Shown: positions 1 to 10,415, counted from the stretch's first letter. The stretch is DNA of 64,000 bases from Rhynchopus sp. YZ270_cl-10 (GCA_964035575.1 OZ037882.1:310001-374000); one strand, 5' to 3'. Program-made: numbers and translations. The notes: a model not told the origin generated them from the sequence alone.

Positions 1-170
1 TCCAGGGCACGGCGGAATTCATGTGTAATGGGGTGAAAGTATGTGAAAGTGGGTGTTAGTGTGGTCCACCAGCTATTTTTTTTTTTATGTGGTTTTTGTG
101 GTTCATGATGGGAGGGATAATGGGATGGTTTATGGGGAGGTGGGGAGTCTTTTTTGTACGGTATCCATAC

Positions 171-1449
171 GTTGGTGCGATGCATCTGTCAAAGGTACGT
201 TCACAGATTGCCGCCAGGTCGTCTGTGTGCGCAAGCTCTTGCCTCACGAAGGCTATCACCTCATCATTCGACATGCAATCCCATATACCATCACAGGCGA
301 GCACCAGGAAGTCATCCTCCGGCTGCAGCTGTGTCGTGATGATGTCAGGCTTGGCCGATATCGCCTGATCCTCGGGCGCCACCTGTGCGTTCTGCTTGAA
401 GTCGAAGTCTCCAATTGCCCGCGACAGCGCAAGGTTACCATTAACACGCCCACCTGTCACAAAGCCGCCAGCCTTCTGGATACGCTGCATCTCCGCCGTG
501 TTGGTGGGCTTGTGGTCGAACGACAGCGGCACCGCCACCCCTCCACGAGACAGCACGCATCTGCTGTCTCCTGCGTTGCCGCACACCACCTCGCCCTTGC
601 CGCTCACTATACACGACACTGCAGTACAGCCGCTGCCGTCGGTGCGGAGCTCACCTTGCAGAATGTCCTCATCAGTACCGAGGAAGCCCTGTTGGAAGAT
701 ATGGGTACTATTTCAAAAAGAGTTTCATATACCTTCTAATCGAGAAGCACATAAAAGGTTTCAAACGATACAAACTGGGGTGCTTTGGGGGTGCTTTTAG
801 GAAAATTCACGGTTCACATAAATTCACAAAAAACCGGAAGTTACAACGAGGTAGGGGGGGGAAAGAAACACATGCGCGACTCACCGAGTGAATGATAAGA
901 TGGAGGAGGCGTGTTGTGTGGAATTGGACATATACCTCTTGAAACGCGGCTCCATAGTCCCCTGCTGCGAAGTGCGGGCTCGCGACCACCCGTTTGTGCA
1001 GATTTTCCCCACAATACCTTGCAATGTTGTGCCCACAGTGCCCATCATAAACACCATAGAACGCACACTCCGGGTGCTCCGGCCCAAGACTCAACAGTGT
1101 TGTGTGTGCGTCCTCCATACCCCGTCTCCACCTGAGGAATAGGTTAAGATAATATTTTTAAACTACAGGATGGATCTTGTGAGATCTGAATTGGCGCAAC
1201 TGATTTTAAAGGGAAAGGGGGGGAAGAAAATAGTCGGTATCAGGCGATTAAACGCTGGCAAAAATTATTCGGGTTTCTAAGAACCTGCGCGGGGGAAATA
1301 GTTGAAGTTTTTTTCCCCCACATTTTGTATGTTGTGTACTTACACTGAGTCACATACCCCTGCATCCCACTCGCTCCTACCCTAAACCGCTTGTTTTCTA
1401 GCTGATGCGAGTACTTGTCTGTCACCGGTTTTGAGAGTGTATCACCCAT
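171..1449 (-). CDS. PP2C-type protein phosphatase, copy 1 (3' end outside window)
   Basis: Metal-dependent Ser/Thr phosphatase of the PPM/PP2C family. Exons on the minus strand: 1449-1358, 1131-936 and 688-171; introns start GTATGTG and GTATATG and end CAG, and phases join cleanly. A third donor (GTATGG at 170) implies a last exon beyond position 1, expected to carry the C-terminal DNMT-type motif. The 31-residue first exon starts MGDTLSKPVTDK (possible N-myristoylation) and joins to give MQGWRRGMEDAH, the usual PP2C start. Further motifs: VYDGHCG, LALSRAIGDF, and ACDGIWDCMSNDEV. The metal-binding loop reads DGHCG where most of the family has DGHGG; the Asp is kept. About 268 residues are visible, close to a full catalytic domain. 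The start at 1449 is the only ATG that gives the conserved N-terminus. Copy 2 lies 5.3 kb away in the same orientation. Confidence 0.9.
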
Positions 1450-1599
1450 ATTCGCCCCGCCCCTTTAGCGCCGCACCCTGTGCCTTCCCCACACTCCGTG
1501 CTGAAGTGTTTGTCCGTTTCTGTCGTCTGGGTTTTTCCCTTTGGTATCTTGTTGTGTTATTTTGTGTACTGTGACTTGTGGTGGGGCGTGGATGTACGG

Positions 1600-2010
1600 G
1601 GTTTTTTTTGGCAGAAAAACTTAGCTCAGGTCAGGTGGTGGCTGCATATGCAGTGCAGCCACCACCTGACACCACGTAGGGGGTCTCGGTCAAATATGAA
1701 GGGTGGAAAGATGCGACCTAGTTTTTGCAGTGAGCAGAGCCTGGCAGGTGATGGACAACCATGTGCACAGCGAAAGAGTACAGCCCTGCTGGAAGGGGGG
1801 GTGTGTGCTGAAAAGCATACAGCGGGTCATCTGCAAGTCTCAGAGTATTGTTAGATCACATAAAGATCTTCAACCCCTCAAAAGAGGGTCAAGGGAACGG
1901 ATGGATGTCCGCACCTGTGCGTCTAATGTAATCATTCCACGGGTGTGCATGCGGAAGGAGACAGCAACGAGCAGAAAACCTTGAACCCTACTTGTTGCCA
2001 ACCTTCCCAT
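1600..2010. repeat. Upstream half of the PP2C segmental duplication, copy 1
   Basis: This non-coding stretch upstream of PP2C copy 1 is almost identical to 6845-7290. Together with the gene it forms a tandem duplication with about 5.3 kb between equivalent points. Similarity begins near 100 (matching about 5463) and ends near 2010 (matching about 7290). The second copy lacks part of the sequence between the first exon and this block. Open frames of about 90 codons here lack an ATG start and are not called as genes. Confidence 0.75.
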
Positions 2011-3189
2011 TACAGAAGGCGAGAGCTCTCCTTTTACAGCATCTGACCTTGACGTACCACTCCAGCCCCTGGGATGGAAAAGCACAAAAGAAAAAGTTAT
2101 GTTCATCTTCTTTCAGATCACAGAATTGAAAGTATTTGAGCCTTTCTTTTTTGGTCTTAGATTTTTATTTTTAACTCCCTCAGAGGGAGCAAAAAACATG
2201 TAAAAAAGTAAAAGAAAAAGATAAAAGGGTAAAGGGGGGGGGCGGGATGACATGGTGTGGATGGACAAAAAAAAGCCTATTTTGTGTTCTTCTTGTGCAG
2301 CACTAAGTACCGGTATTTGGTCATTTCCAGCCACACCATAACAATGATTTTTATCAGCCCTTCTCGTGTTCTCTTCACCTCTTCTTTTTTTGAAACCCAA
2401 ATAACAGCAACCACCTCGTTCTCACAAATATAACTTCGAAAATACAAAAAGCCTCCCTCGAGTAAATCGTTTGTGACAGGGGAGGAAACATCAAAGGGGG
2501 AAGAAAGGGGGTTTGACAGTTGAATACCATCTTTCCGCACATCACGATCGTACCAACTAAACAAAAGGACGAACGGGGTTTCTATGATTTTCCGAAACAA
2601 ATATTATTCCCCAAATTTCCAATTTCCAGAACGAAATAAACCCACCCATCCTTCCATAAATCACATGTCCACAAATTAAGGGCCACGACGTAAACAAAAA
2701 GTATTTTGCAACTTATAACTGACTTTCTTCCACTTGCAAGTATGAAGTTATTTCAAAACATGTCCGAATATTATTTACATACCAGCCTGCTATTTTTCCC
2801 AACGACTGATACTTGCAGAACACCATTATTAACTCCATCCCACCCACCCCGAGACCCGCTACAGAACCCTTCACTTACAACCCTTCGCTACACTTCCCCG
2901 TACACCTCTCTGCTAATGTAGGCGCGCATCCCCCAGAAACGGAAGATTGCTATGGTTCGTAATGAGCTAGTCACAACTTTTATGCAGGGCTCAAAATAGG
3001 GGGTTTTTTAGTCACGCACAAATCACCTTTTTCAGGGATCATTATAACCCAAGGTCATTAGACCCGGGCGAGGTAGGTTTCGTTCAGGCTTTATCACTGC
3101 TTCAGAATGTGGCCAAGGCAAGAGGTGGAGGGCACAGGATCGTATTCTCGTAAAAGTTTGCCTTTTTGACGACTCCCTTGTCGGGTTAT
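2011..3189. other. Gene-free spacer
   Basis: Between the duplicated block and the next gene there are A/T runs, a G-run near 2235 and several short open frames without recognisable motifs. I see no gene, RNA or clear transposon here. Confidence 0.5.
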
Positions 3190-4272
3190 TTACATGAATT
3201 TGAGTCTCCGCACGAACCACAAGACCGGTACAGTTCTCGTCAATCTAGCTCCTGTCTGCGGTGGAGGTGTGCTCCACGTCTTCCTCGTCATTTCCGGGAG
3301 TTGAGAGAGCACTGGATACACAGGACGCGATGCCAACACACTTGAGGTTGGAGCGGGAAGAGCAGGAACACTGCGGTACAGAACTTTCGTCATTGGCTCC
3401 CACTTTGTCGTCAGAGGACTCATCACACGTGCACCTTTGAGCTCGGAGTTGGTGATGAGAAGGAAGTTGCTGGCCTTCCACACAGGTACGGTGAACTGTC
3501 CTTTCAGAAGTTCACGTAGTTTGTTGTGGACTCCTTTTGCCTTGTCAAGCATCTCATCGACCTCTCGCTTCGACATCACTTCGTTACTCCTGTGCTTCGC
3601 GTCTGCGTAACGTATGTGCAGTGTCTTGTCCTTCTCCAACGTCACCAAAATGAAGTCCAGCGGTGCCGCCGATCCATCGCAATGCAGCAGAATCGTATCA
3701 CCCACCTTCAGCGCCTCCAATGCGGTCTGAAAGTCTTCACTGAGTTCTGTGTAGTTTCTGCTCGTGAAGGGCTGACTGGAATACCTTTCATGAATACCTT
3801 TCTTCAGCGTTCTGATCTTTACCTTGTTGACAGACTCAGGCACCCAGTTTGTGAGTCGAGCCGTCTGCTTGCCAGTTGGCAGGGGGTGTGTGGCTTCCCT
3901 GTTGTGATAGAAGAAGAGCAGGAAAAGGGCCAAAGTGCGGAATGCGTTGCTTTCAAACGTCGTCCAACCTTCGCTGCTCAGTCCTTTGAGGCCCACTTCG
4001 TCGGGAAACCACTTGGAGAACTGCCCCTTTAGCAACTTATCTCCTACTCCTTCGAGCATGCCGTGGTCGATCACAGGACACTGCTCCCCATCTGAGGCAA
4101 TCATACAACCCATATTATTAGGCACCTTGAAGTCGGCTGCAAGGTAGTCACCATCTGCCGCTGCCTGTAGAATACGCCGTACATCACAGGCAGTCGTATT
4201 CGGCTTCCACGTGAGAGGTACGCTCAAGCTGCGCTTGAAGTCATCCGTGAACTGAACAACAATCATAGTCAT
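3190..4272 (-). CDS. Protein with ubiquitin-like N-terminus and possible PD-(D/E)XK-like core
   Basis: A single-exon frame of 360 codons with an ATG at 4272 (a second ATG two codons on). Residues 1 to about 70 read like a beta-grasp/ubiquitin-like header (MTMIVVQFTDDF, then PLTWKPNTTACDVRRIL). The middle holds PLDFILVTLEKD followed by LHIRYADAKH, a spacing of Asp ... Asp-x-Lys that resembles a PD-(D/E)XK nuclease core, followed by a helix rich in Lys and Leu. A ubiquitin-like header in front of a nuclease-like domain is the plan of Crinkler-type proteins, so that is my working guess, not an identification. The last 60 residues are Pro/Thr-rich and may be a tail or include an unrecognised intron. 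It sits between the two PP2C copies on the same strand. Confidence 0.65.
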   Translation of the reverse strand: MTMIVVQFTDDFKRSLSVPLTWKPNTTACDVRRILQAAADGDYLAADFKVPNNMGCMIASDGEQCPVIDHGMLEGVGDKLLKGQFSKWFPDEVGLKGLSSEGWTTFESNAFRTLALFLLFFYHNREATHPLPTGKQTARLTNWVPESVNKVKIRTLKKGIHERYSSQPFTSRNYTELSEDFQTALEALKVGDTILLHCDGSAAPLDFILVTLEKDKTLHIRYADAKHRSNEVMSKREVDEMLDKAKGVHNKLRELLKGQFTVPVWKASNFLLITNSELKGARVMSPLTTKWEPMTKVLYRSVPALPAPTSSVLASRPVYPVLSQLPEMTRKTWSTPPPQTGARLTRTVPVLWFVRRLKFM

Positions 4273-4327
4273 GTTGTCACATCCAAAACGACTCGCTCTG
4301 TGAGAAAAGGAACATAAATATTTATAT

Positions 4328-4946
4328 GTCTAGTAAAAACACTTTATACGTGCAATCCCTCTATAAAACGAATAAAATAAAGTGGACTTTATTTTACAGC
4401 TCACACGAGGGATTTCTATGGAGCTGTAAAATAAAGTTTTACTCCGTAAAATAAAGTTTTACACACTGGAGAAGAGGGTTTCCCCTACTTTTTTCATCAG
4501 GGCACCACGAAAAAACAAGTAAAAAAAAAGTATGCTGAAAAATGGAGGAGCTGTACGAAGATTATGGGACCTGTGTACCTGTGTACCTGTGTACCTGTGT
4601 ACCTGTGTACCTGTGTACCTGTGTACCTGTGTACCTGTGTACCTGTGTACCTGTGTACCTGTGTACCTGTGTACCTGTGTACCTGTGTACCTGTGTACCT
4701 GTGTACCTGTGTACCTGTGTACCTGTGTACCTGTGTACCTGTGTACCTGTGTACCCGTGTACCTGTACCTGGGAAAATAGGTACTCCCCACTTTATTGTT
4801 CATTGTTCTGCATGAGAAACAGTGCCCTTATGTCGCACCTGTTTTTTGTAGTAGTCCACCCACACCCCCTCCACTCTTTGGTCAACATCATTTTATTCGT
4901 TTTATAGTTTTATAGAGGGATTGCGTATATCGTGTTTTTACTAGAC
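4328..4946. mobile_element. Inverted-repeat element carrying an octamer array
   Basis: The left end (GTCTAGTAAAAACAC at 4328) and the right end (GTGTTTTTACTAGAC ending at 4946) are inverted copies of each other over about 50 bases, including CAATCCCTCTATAAAACG and its complement. No coding sequence is visible inside. Subterminal TTTATTTTAC blocks recur in the hairpin element just downstream. Confidence 0.6.
4573..4765. repeat. Tandem octamer array, unit GTGTACCT
   Basis: About 23 near-perfect copies of an 8-base unit, with one base change near the right end. Because 8 is not a multiple of 3, all frames stay open on both strands and produce spurious Val-Pro-Val-Tyr or Thr-Gly-Thr frames. Confidence 0.95.
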
Positions 4947-4965
4947 AAATAAAACAACTTATCAC

Positions 4966-5112
4966 TGCAAAATAAAGTAGACTTCACTATTTTACTCGAT
5001 ATTTCCAGGTGCACTCGTGTATTTTTTTTTCCCTCGCTTCGCTCGGGAAAAAAATACACACTCGTGCACCTGGAAATATCGCGTAAAATAAAGTCTACTT
5101 TATTTTACAGTA
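4966..5112. mobile_element. Hairpin (fold-back) element
   Basis: A long imperfect palindrome. The arms contain AAAATAAAGTAGACTT, CGATATTTCCAGGTGCACT and their complements. The centre is CCCTCGCTTCGCTCGGG, itself a perfect short hairpin. The same style of centre (GAGCGAAGCGAG) occurs in hairpins at about 10.2 kb and 15.2 kb, and a similar one at 27.1 kb. Confidence 0.7.
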
Positions 5113-5216
5113 ATAAATAGTTATTTTCGTATTGACGGTGCAATTATAGACTCTTCACAAAACCCTGTTACAGGCGTGCAATTTTGAAATCCAGAATATA
5201 ATTAACGGTAATTATA

Positions 5217-5319
5217 CAGTAGGACGGAAGAAACTTGGCAACCAAATAATATTGGCGAATTTTGGGGGTTTTCTTACAATAGGCGACTTTTTTGGTCGCC
5301 GATATTACTTATCCTACTG
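5217..5319. mobile_element. Small MITE flanked by TA
   Basis: Ends CAGTAGGA ... TCCTACTG are inverted, each flanked by TA (5215-5216 and 5320-5321). The length of 103 bases and the TA duplication suit a Tc1/mariner or pogo-type non-autonomous element. Confidence 0.7.
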
Positions 5320-5518
5320 TATACGACAGCAAGGTAATTTAAAGTGAACAATCAAGCCAGCAAACCCACTAAAAGGGTCGGGGCACGAAGCCCCCTGGTT
5401 GAGCGAAATTATCGCTACGATCATAACTAGCTATTTTTCTTTTTTGTGGATTTGCATGACACAGATGGGGGGATGGTTTATGGGGAGGTGGGGAGTCTTT
5501 TTTGTACGGTATCAATAC

Positions 5519-6780
5519 TTTGGTGCGATGCATTTGTCAAAGATACGTTCACAGATTGCCGCCAGGTCGTCTGTGTGCGCAAGCTCTTTCCTCACGAAGG
5601 CTATCACCTCATCATTCGACATGCAATCCCATATACCATCACAGGCGAGCACCAGGAAGTCATCCTCCGGCTGCAGCTGTGTCGTGATGATGTCAGGCTT
5701 GGCCGATATCGCCTGATCCTCGGGCGCCACTTGTGTGTTCTGCTTAAAACTGAAATCTCCAATTGCCCGCGACAGCGCAAGGTTACCATTCACACGCTTA
5801 TCTTCCACGTACCCGCCAGCCTTCTTGATACGCTGCATCTCCGCCGTGTTGGTGGGCTTGTGGTCGAACGACAGCGGCACCGCCACCCCTCCACGAGACA
5901 GCACGCATCTGCTGTCTCCTGCGTTGCCGCACACCACCTCGCCCTTGCCGCTCACTATACACGACACTACAGTGCAGCCGCTGCTGACGTTGCTGAGCTC
6001 ACTCTGCAGAATGTCCTCATCAGTACCGAGGAAGCCCTGTTGGAAGATATGGGAAGAAAAAGCACACAAAAGGTTTCAAACGATACAAACTGGGGTGCTT
6101 TGGGGTCCTTTTAGGAAAATTCATTATCAACATAAATTCACAAAAAAAATCAGAAGTTACAACGAGGTGGGGGGGACCGAGTGAATGATAAGATGGAGGA
6201 GGCGTGTTGTGTGGAATTGGACATATACCTCTTGAAACGCGGCTCCATAGTCCCCTGCTGCGAAGTGTGGGCTTGCGACCACCCGTTTGTGCAGATTTTC
6301 CCCACAATACCTTGCGATGCTGTGCCCACAGTGCCCATCATAAACACCATAGAACGCACAGTCCGGGTGCTCCGGCCCAAGACTCAACAGTGTTGTGTGT
6401 GCGTCCTCCATTTCCTCTCTCCACCTGAGGAATAGGTTAAGATAATATTTTTTTTTAACTACAGGATGGATCTTGCCCAAATGTTGTCTCGCCGTTTTTA
6501 TCTTTTGAAAATTTGTTTGTATTTGGAGAGCCACCCTGAGGATGCACTCCACTATATTAAACACCACGTGATCCCTGAGTGGCACCAAGGCCTCAGATCT
6601 CTGGCCATTCTTTTCAGAAGAATCCAGCTGGTCGTATTATTTTTACTTTTTCGAAAACTTTGACAACATGCACCCCCACGACACATACCCCTGCATCCCA
6701 CTCGCTCCTACCCTAAACCGCTTGTCTTCTAGCTGATGCGAGTGCTTGTCCGTCACCGGTGTTGAGAGTATACCACCCAT
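5519..6780 (-). CDS. PP2C-type protein phosphatase, copy 2
   Basis: Paralogue of copy 1 with the same exon plan: 6780-6689, 6424-6229 and 6036-5519. All three exon lengths (92, 196, 518) equal those of copy 1. The first exon is too short for routine ORF finding and encodes MGGILSTPVTDKHSHQLE; it joins to MQGWREEMEDAH. Motifs VYDGHCG, LALSRAIGDF and ACDGIWDCMSNDEV are kept. Differences cluster at LQSELSNVSSG and KKAGGYVEDKR. A donor-like GTATTG at 5518 follows the third exon, but I cannot find a matching last exon downstream, where repeats begin. The copy may therefore lack its C-terminus or use a stop a few codons on (5512). Otherwise no inactivating change is seen. Confidence 0.85.
6505..6583. 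repeat. Short dispersed repeat, family A
   Basis: Family A contains GTATT(A/T)G, GCCACCCT, then GGATG and CTCCACTAT. This copy continues into ACCACGTGATCCCTGAGTGG. It lies in the first intron of PP2C copy 2. Other copies: 10571-10630, 12537-12600, 14118-14183, 24949-25000, 32696-32775 and 34205-34255. Confidence 0.7.
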
Positions 6781-6844
6781 ATTCGCTCCCCTTTGGTATC
6801 TTGTTGTGTTATTTTGTACACTGTGACTTGTGGTGGGGTGTGGA

Positions 6845-7290
6845 TGTACGGGGTTTTTTGGCAGAAAAACTTAGCTCAGGTCAGGTGGTGGCTGCATAGT
6901 GCAGCCACGTATGGCGCGATCGGAGCGGAGTCTTTGCAAAGTGTGCACAGGGCAAAAAGGGGGTCTCGGTCAAATATGAAGGGTGGAAAGATGCGACCTA
7001 GTTTTTGCAGTGAGCAGAGCCTGGCAGGTGATGGACAACCATGTGCACAGCGAAAGAGTACAGCCCTGCTGGAAGGGGGGGTGTGTGCTGAAAAGCATAC
7101 AGCGGGTCATCTGCAAGTCTCAGAGTATTGTTAGATCACATAAAGATCTTCAACCCCTCAAAAGAGGGTCAAGGGAACGGATGGATGTCCGCACCTGTGC
7201 GTCTAATGTAATCATTCCACGGGTGTGCATGCAGAAGGAGACAGCAACGAGCAGAAAACCTTGAACCCTACTTGTTGCCAACCTTCCCAT
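6845..7290. repeat. Upstream half of the PP2C segmental duplication, copy 2
   Basis: Near-identical to 1600-2010 with very few substitutions, although the adjoining gene copies differ more and the spacer next to the first exon is shorter. Higher identity than in the coding part suggests recent gene conversion or a younger duplication here. Confidence 0.75.
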
Positions 7291-8066
7291 CACAGAAGGC
7301 ACAGTACTGCCCCTGCATGCAATACAACCATAACTCACTAAAGCAAAGGGCCAGGAGCAGGTGGTATGCCACCTTTCAACCAACACATGCACCAAAAGCG
7401 CAGACTTACAACACACAACCACCACCGGGCCCTACAATATGGGGGAATTCTATTTTTTTTTTTTTCTGTTCTTTTTTATTGATCGCTCGGATTTAAAGCT
7501 CCGTGTTTTCTCAGCTTTTTCTTCCAGAAAAAGACATGGCATCCAACCCGTAAAAGTAAGTCATTTTTTTTTTTTTTTTTTGAAAAGTGTATGTTTGTTT
7601 TTTTTGTCTTCGGTTTTGAGAACACCCTTACTAAGTACACATCTTCAAGAAAAGAACCCTACCCGTATTCTGTGAGATTCTGATTCTCAGGTCTTTATGT
7701 GGCATAGGCCACATAAAAAAAAAGCCCCCTCAGAAAACAAAGTGAAGTTGATAGTGCAAAACGCCCTCTAGGACAGCAGGACACTTTGACACCCCGCGGG
7801 GTTATCGAACCCCGTAGTGTCAGTGCCTGCGTGCTCAAACAAAACAGCCCATCCACAACCCAAACCCCCCACTGCAGCATCCGTTCTGTTTAACGAGCGG
7901 GAACAGATTTCCCCGCTAGCTTTTTCACTCCAGGAGGGGTCGCCTTTTTCGCTACTCTCTGTGTAAAAAGGAGAAAATGGAGGGGGTTTTTTGATAAATA
8001 ATTTTTTTTTTTTTAATCGCCTCCAGACTTTTGGGAGAAAATCAAAATGAGGAAGAAAAAAAAAAG
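7291..8066. other. Gene-free spacer with dispersed repeats
   Basis: Holds homopolymer runs of T and a family E repeat at about 7737-7830. No gene is seen. Confidence 0.5.
7737..7830. repeat. Short dispersed repeat, family E (tRNA-like T-arm)
   Basis: Contains AAAGTGAAGTTGATAGTGC, AAAACGCC, then GGGGTTATCGAACCCC. On the minus strand the last part reads CGGGGTTCGATAACCCCG, which resembles a tRNA T-arm/B box (GGTTCGA). Similar copies: 29586-29670 and 42777-42855; partial ones near 30100, 38661, 39221, 42000 and 43100. Confidence 0.6.
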
Positions 8067-8105
8067 GTTTATAAGATGATCCTAAGGCCTCTCTATGATT
8101 ACAAT
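8067..8105. repeat. Short dispersed repeat, family B
   Basis: Family B reads GTTTATAAGATGA, then CCTAAGCCTCTCTGTGCTTA, then GTCACCTTA. Other copies: 18716-18762, 19166-19201, 19373-19422, about 30165-30200, 32901-33000, about 33903-33945, 36136-36170, 38472-38508, 38605-38643 and 41843-41947. The long copies (32901, 41843) share a further 55 bases ending TGTTGTCAG. Confidence 0.7.
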
Positions 8106-9232
8106 ACCTTGACTACCCTACGCACGCGTTTCTTCATGACCTTCTTTACTGGTACCACAGGCTCTTGCACTGGTACCTCGACCACTTCTGCTTCTGCTTC
8201 ATCTTCATCTTCGTCATCATCGTCATCACCCTCACCCCCTTCCTCTTGCACTGCCATTTCCTCCTCCTCCTCCACACCCTCCTCCAGAACTGCCGCCACC
8301 GCTTCCTGATCCGCTAGGTCGGCCTTCTTTGCTTCTTCGTTTGCTTCCTCATGCTCCTCAGCCATGGCATCGGCATCGCTCTCACCTCCTTCACTTTGTT
8401 CTTCTGACCCCTCTTCGTCTTCGTCTTCGCCGCGCTTCTCATTTTCTGCAGATTTCTTTTCATCCTGGATGTCGTCATCATCCTCATCATCCTCCATGTC
8501 TTCAATTTTTAGCATCGGGGTTTTTTGCGGAGATTGCGCCGGAGAAGACGGCAACAGCACTGGAGGTCTCTGTCTTGTTAGAGAAATCGACATCCACGAA
8601 GGCAGGTGTTTTGTGATGGCAGTGTGCCCGGCAGATCCAATCACGTTGCGGGAGAGGTTGACGTAGAAGCGTTTCGAGACTGGAACCGCTTTTCCGCTGA
8701 GGTAGAGGGAGCTGTCTTCTACTCCAGCGTCGCCGATTTGGCAGTTTGATAAAAGCAGGGCGGAGACGGACGTATTCAATAACAGCTTCTGCATCAACGT
8801 TCTGAACCCATCCGACCCCAACGGGTTTGAACTCAAATCCAAGAGTTGCAACGTACCATTATGCGGGAACTGCAGTGCACAGCAGATATCGAGCACCGCA
8901 GGCAGGCCAAGGTTATTTGCTCTTAACGATACCCGTGTCAAAGAGTTTACATTCGCGCAAAGAACCGAAGAAAATCTGCGAAGCCCAGCCATACCAACCC
9001 CACCCTGCAGGTCAAAAATCGTCAGTTCTGTGCTCTTCTCCTCGATATAGTCGGAGATCTTCTGCTGGTTTGCTTCGTTGAGGAGATGCGCTTTGACGGA
9101 CACAACGTCTTTTTTCCCTTTCGCATGGTCCTCTATCTGACGGATGACAGGATCGGTGTGTCTTTTTCTCTTCTGACGACCACGTTTGACAGGTACCTCG
9201 CCAAGGATTTCTGCTATTGAGGTTGTTGCCAT
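8099..9232 (-). CDS. Leucine-rich-repeat protein with acidic C-terminal tail
   Basis: 377 codons from the ATG at 9232 (the frame stays open upstream without a better start). The basic N-terminal patch KRGRQKRKRH could be a nuclear signal. Residues about 60 to 200 are leucine-rich repeats of the ribonuclease-inhibitor/RanGAP style (LTRVSLRANNLG, LQLLDLSSNPLG, VSALLLSNCQIGDAG, FYVNLSRNVIG). Residues about 225 to 350 are dominated by Glu and Asp. The end is basic (KKVMKKRVRRVVK). Acidic-tailed LRR proteins include ANP32 and RanGAP-type proteins, but I cannot assign either. The last codons read AAG then GTATTG, which matches this genome's intron donors, so the gene may continue into an unseen exon rather than stop at 8099. 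Confidence 0.8.
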   Translation of the reverse strand: MATTSIAEILGEVPVKRGRQKRKRHTDPVIRQIEDHAKGKKDVVSVKAHLLNEANQQKISDYIEEKSTELTIFDLQGGVGMAGLRRFSSVLCANVNSLTRVSLRANNLGLPAVLDICCALQFPHNGTLQLLDLSSNPLGSDGFRTLMQKLLLNTSVSALLLSNCQIGDAGVEDSSLYLSGKAVPVSKRFYVNLSRNVIGSAGHTAITKHLPSWMSISLTRQRPPVLLPSSPAQSPQKTPMLKIEDMEDDEDDDDIQDEKKSAENEKRGEDEDEEGSEEQSEGGESDADAMAEEHEEANEEAKKADLADQEAVAAVLEEGVEEEEEMAVQEEGGEGDDDDDEDEDEAEAEVVEVPVQEPVVPVKKVMKKRVRRVVKVL

Positions 9233-9362
9233 TTTTTGTGTTTTGTTTTGGGGGGTTTTTTTCTGAAAAAATGTTTTATGAATTGCGTGATTGGAATAAT
9301 AATTCTGAGCTAGAGGAGGGGGAAAAAATATCGGGTTTTTTGGTGGGAATAATGGGTTATTT

Positions 9363-9462
9363 ACAGAAATGTGTGGAAATTGCCCATCATAATACACAAT
9401 ACACTTGCATGATGCGCACTATGTATTATACTGGACAATTATATCACCATACAGCCACCACT
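9363..9462. mobile_element. MITE, family K
   Basis: Family K has a TIR near TGGCTGTATTGTGATA and an inner CATCATAATACACAATAC. The left end of this copy is degenerate; the right end reads ATATCACCATACAGCCACC. Other members: 28985-29210, 30821-30932 and a fragment at 40733-40795. Confidence 0.5.
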
Positions 9463-9539
9463 AGGAACGTAGGGAGATACTACGTGCCCCTATATTCCTT
9501 CACACGGTCCCCTCATAATGGGCTACCCCATATGGGCTA

Positions 9540-10415
9540 CACGATGTTGAAGTAAATTACTTTTCTCAACTGAGGAAAAGTAGCTCTGAGCAAACCCCGT
9601 GAAAGAAGTGTGAGGATAAATTCACTTTTCCTCACACATAGCCACTTTTCCTCACGTAATTTGGAAAAGTAGCAATAATTTTTGGCTGGGGTTTGTGTAG
9701 AAAAAAGCCTATGTGTGAGGCTTTTTTTGGTGTGAGGAAAAGTAGAGGGGGGGTCGAAAAAAAAATTGGGGGGGAGAGTGGGTCATTTTGATATCTCTGC
9801 TTCACATTTTGTCACCGTGACCAACATGACCATTTTTTGGTCCATTTTTTCGGCCAAAAATTTGGTACCACAGGGCTATACCATATACTGGGATTATCAA
9901 TCTTTTGAAAATACGGCCTGGTATTCGGGCCAAAATGTCCCATGGGGCCCATAGTAGCCTTACTGGGTGTCGAGCAGAGCCAATCTTAATAGTGAAATTC
10001 GATTTTCTGTGAAAAATATTCCCACCAAAAAATCGTCTTTTTTTTCTGCATATTCACCCCACACTTCTTCCACGGGGTTTGCTTAGAGCTACTTTTCCTT
10101 CAGTTGAGAAAACTATTATATTCTGGTGAAATATTCACTTTCCCTCCACTCGTGCCCTTTCAGAAACTCGTGGCTGACTTTATCCCACTCGCTTCGCTCG
10201 TGGGGTAAAATGCCACTCGTTTCTGAAAGGTACACTCGTGTGAGGAAAAGTGAATATTTCCTCAGACGAATAAATAGCTATTACTTGTGGTTTTACATGT
10301 AATTTTACTTGTGAAAATAGTTTACTTGTGGCACACGTAAAAACGTAAGCGTACTGCTTAAACAAAAAAAATGTCATGTAAAACCACAACTAAAGTAATT
10401 TACTTCAACGTCGTG
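9540..10415. mobile_element. CACG-type TIR element with 2-base TA duplication, interrupted
   Basis: Outer ends are CACGATGTTGAAGTAAA and its inverted partner TTTACTTCAACGTCGTG, flanked by TA on both sides (9538-9539, 10416-10417). The right part matches the short intact relative at 32147-32303, which has different flanks (CA). Compared with that relative, this copy is interrupted by the composite element at 9557-10281. Confidence 0.8.
9557..10281. mobile_element. Composite T+H element, copy 1
   Basis: Two parts. T (about 9557-10115) has TIRs TTTTCTCAACTGAGGAAAAG and CTTTTCC-TTCAGTTGAGAAAA with no significant coding capacity. H (about 10116-10281) is a hairpin with arms GTGAATATTTC and a GAGCGAAGCGAG centre. 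The same T-H junction appears inverted at 15139-15892, so the pair has moved or been copied as one unit. Confidence 0.75.

Noticed and set aside
1703-1984. Plus-strand frame of 93 codons conserved in both halves of the PP2C duplication.
   Set aside because: It begins with GTG, has no ATG start, and its conservation follows from the recent duplication of the whole block.
4459-4907. Several long frames through the GTGTACCT array on both strands.
   Set aside because: An 8-base stop-free repeat is open in every frame; no unique coding sequence flanks it.
9766-9954. A 62-codon frame identical in both T elements (9.8 and 15.6 kb).
   Set aside because: Conserved because the element copies are nearly identical; no recognised motif and no coding bias.
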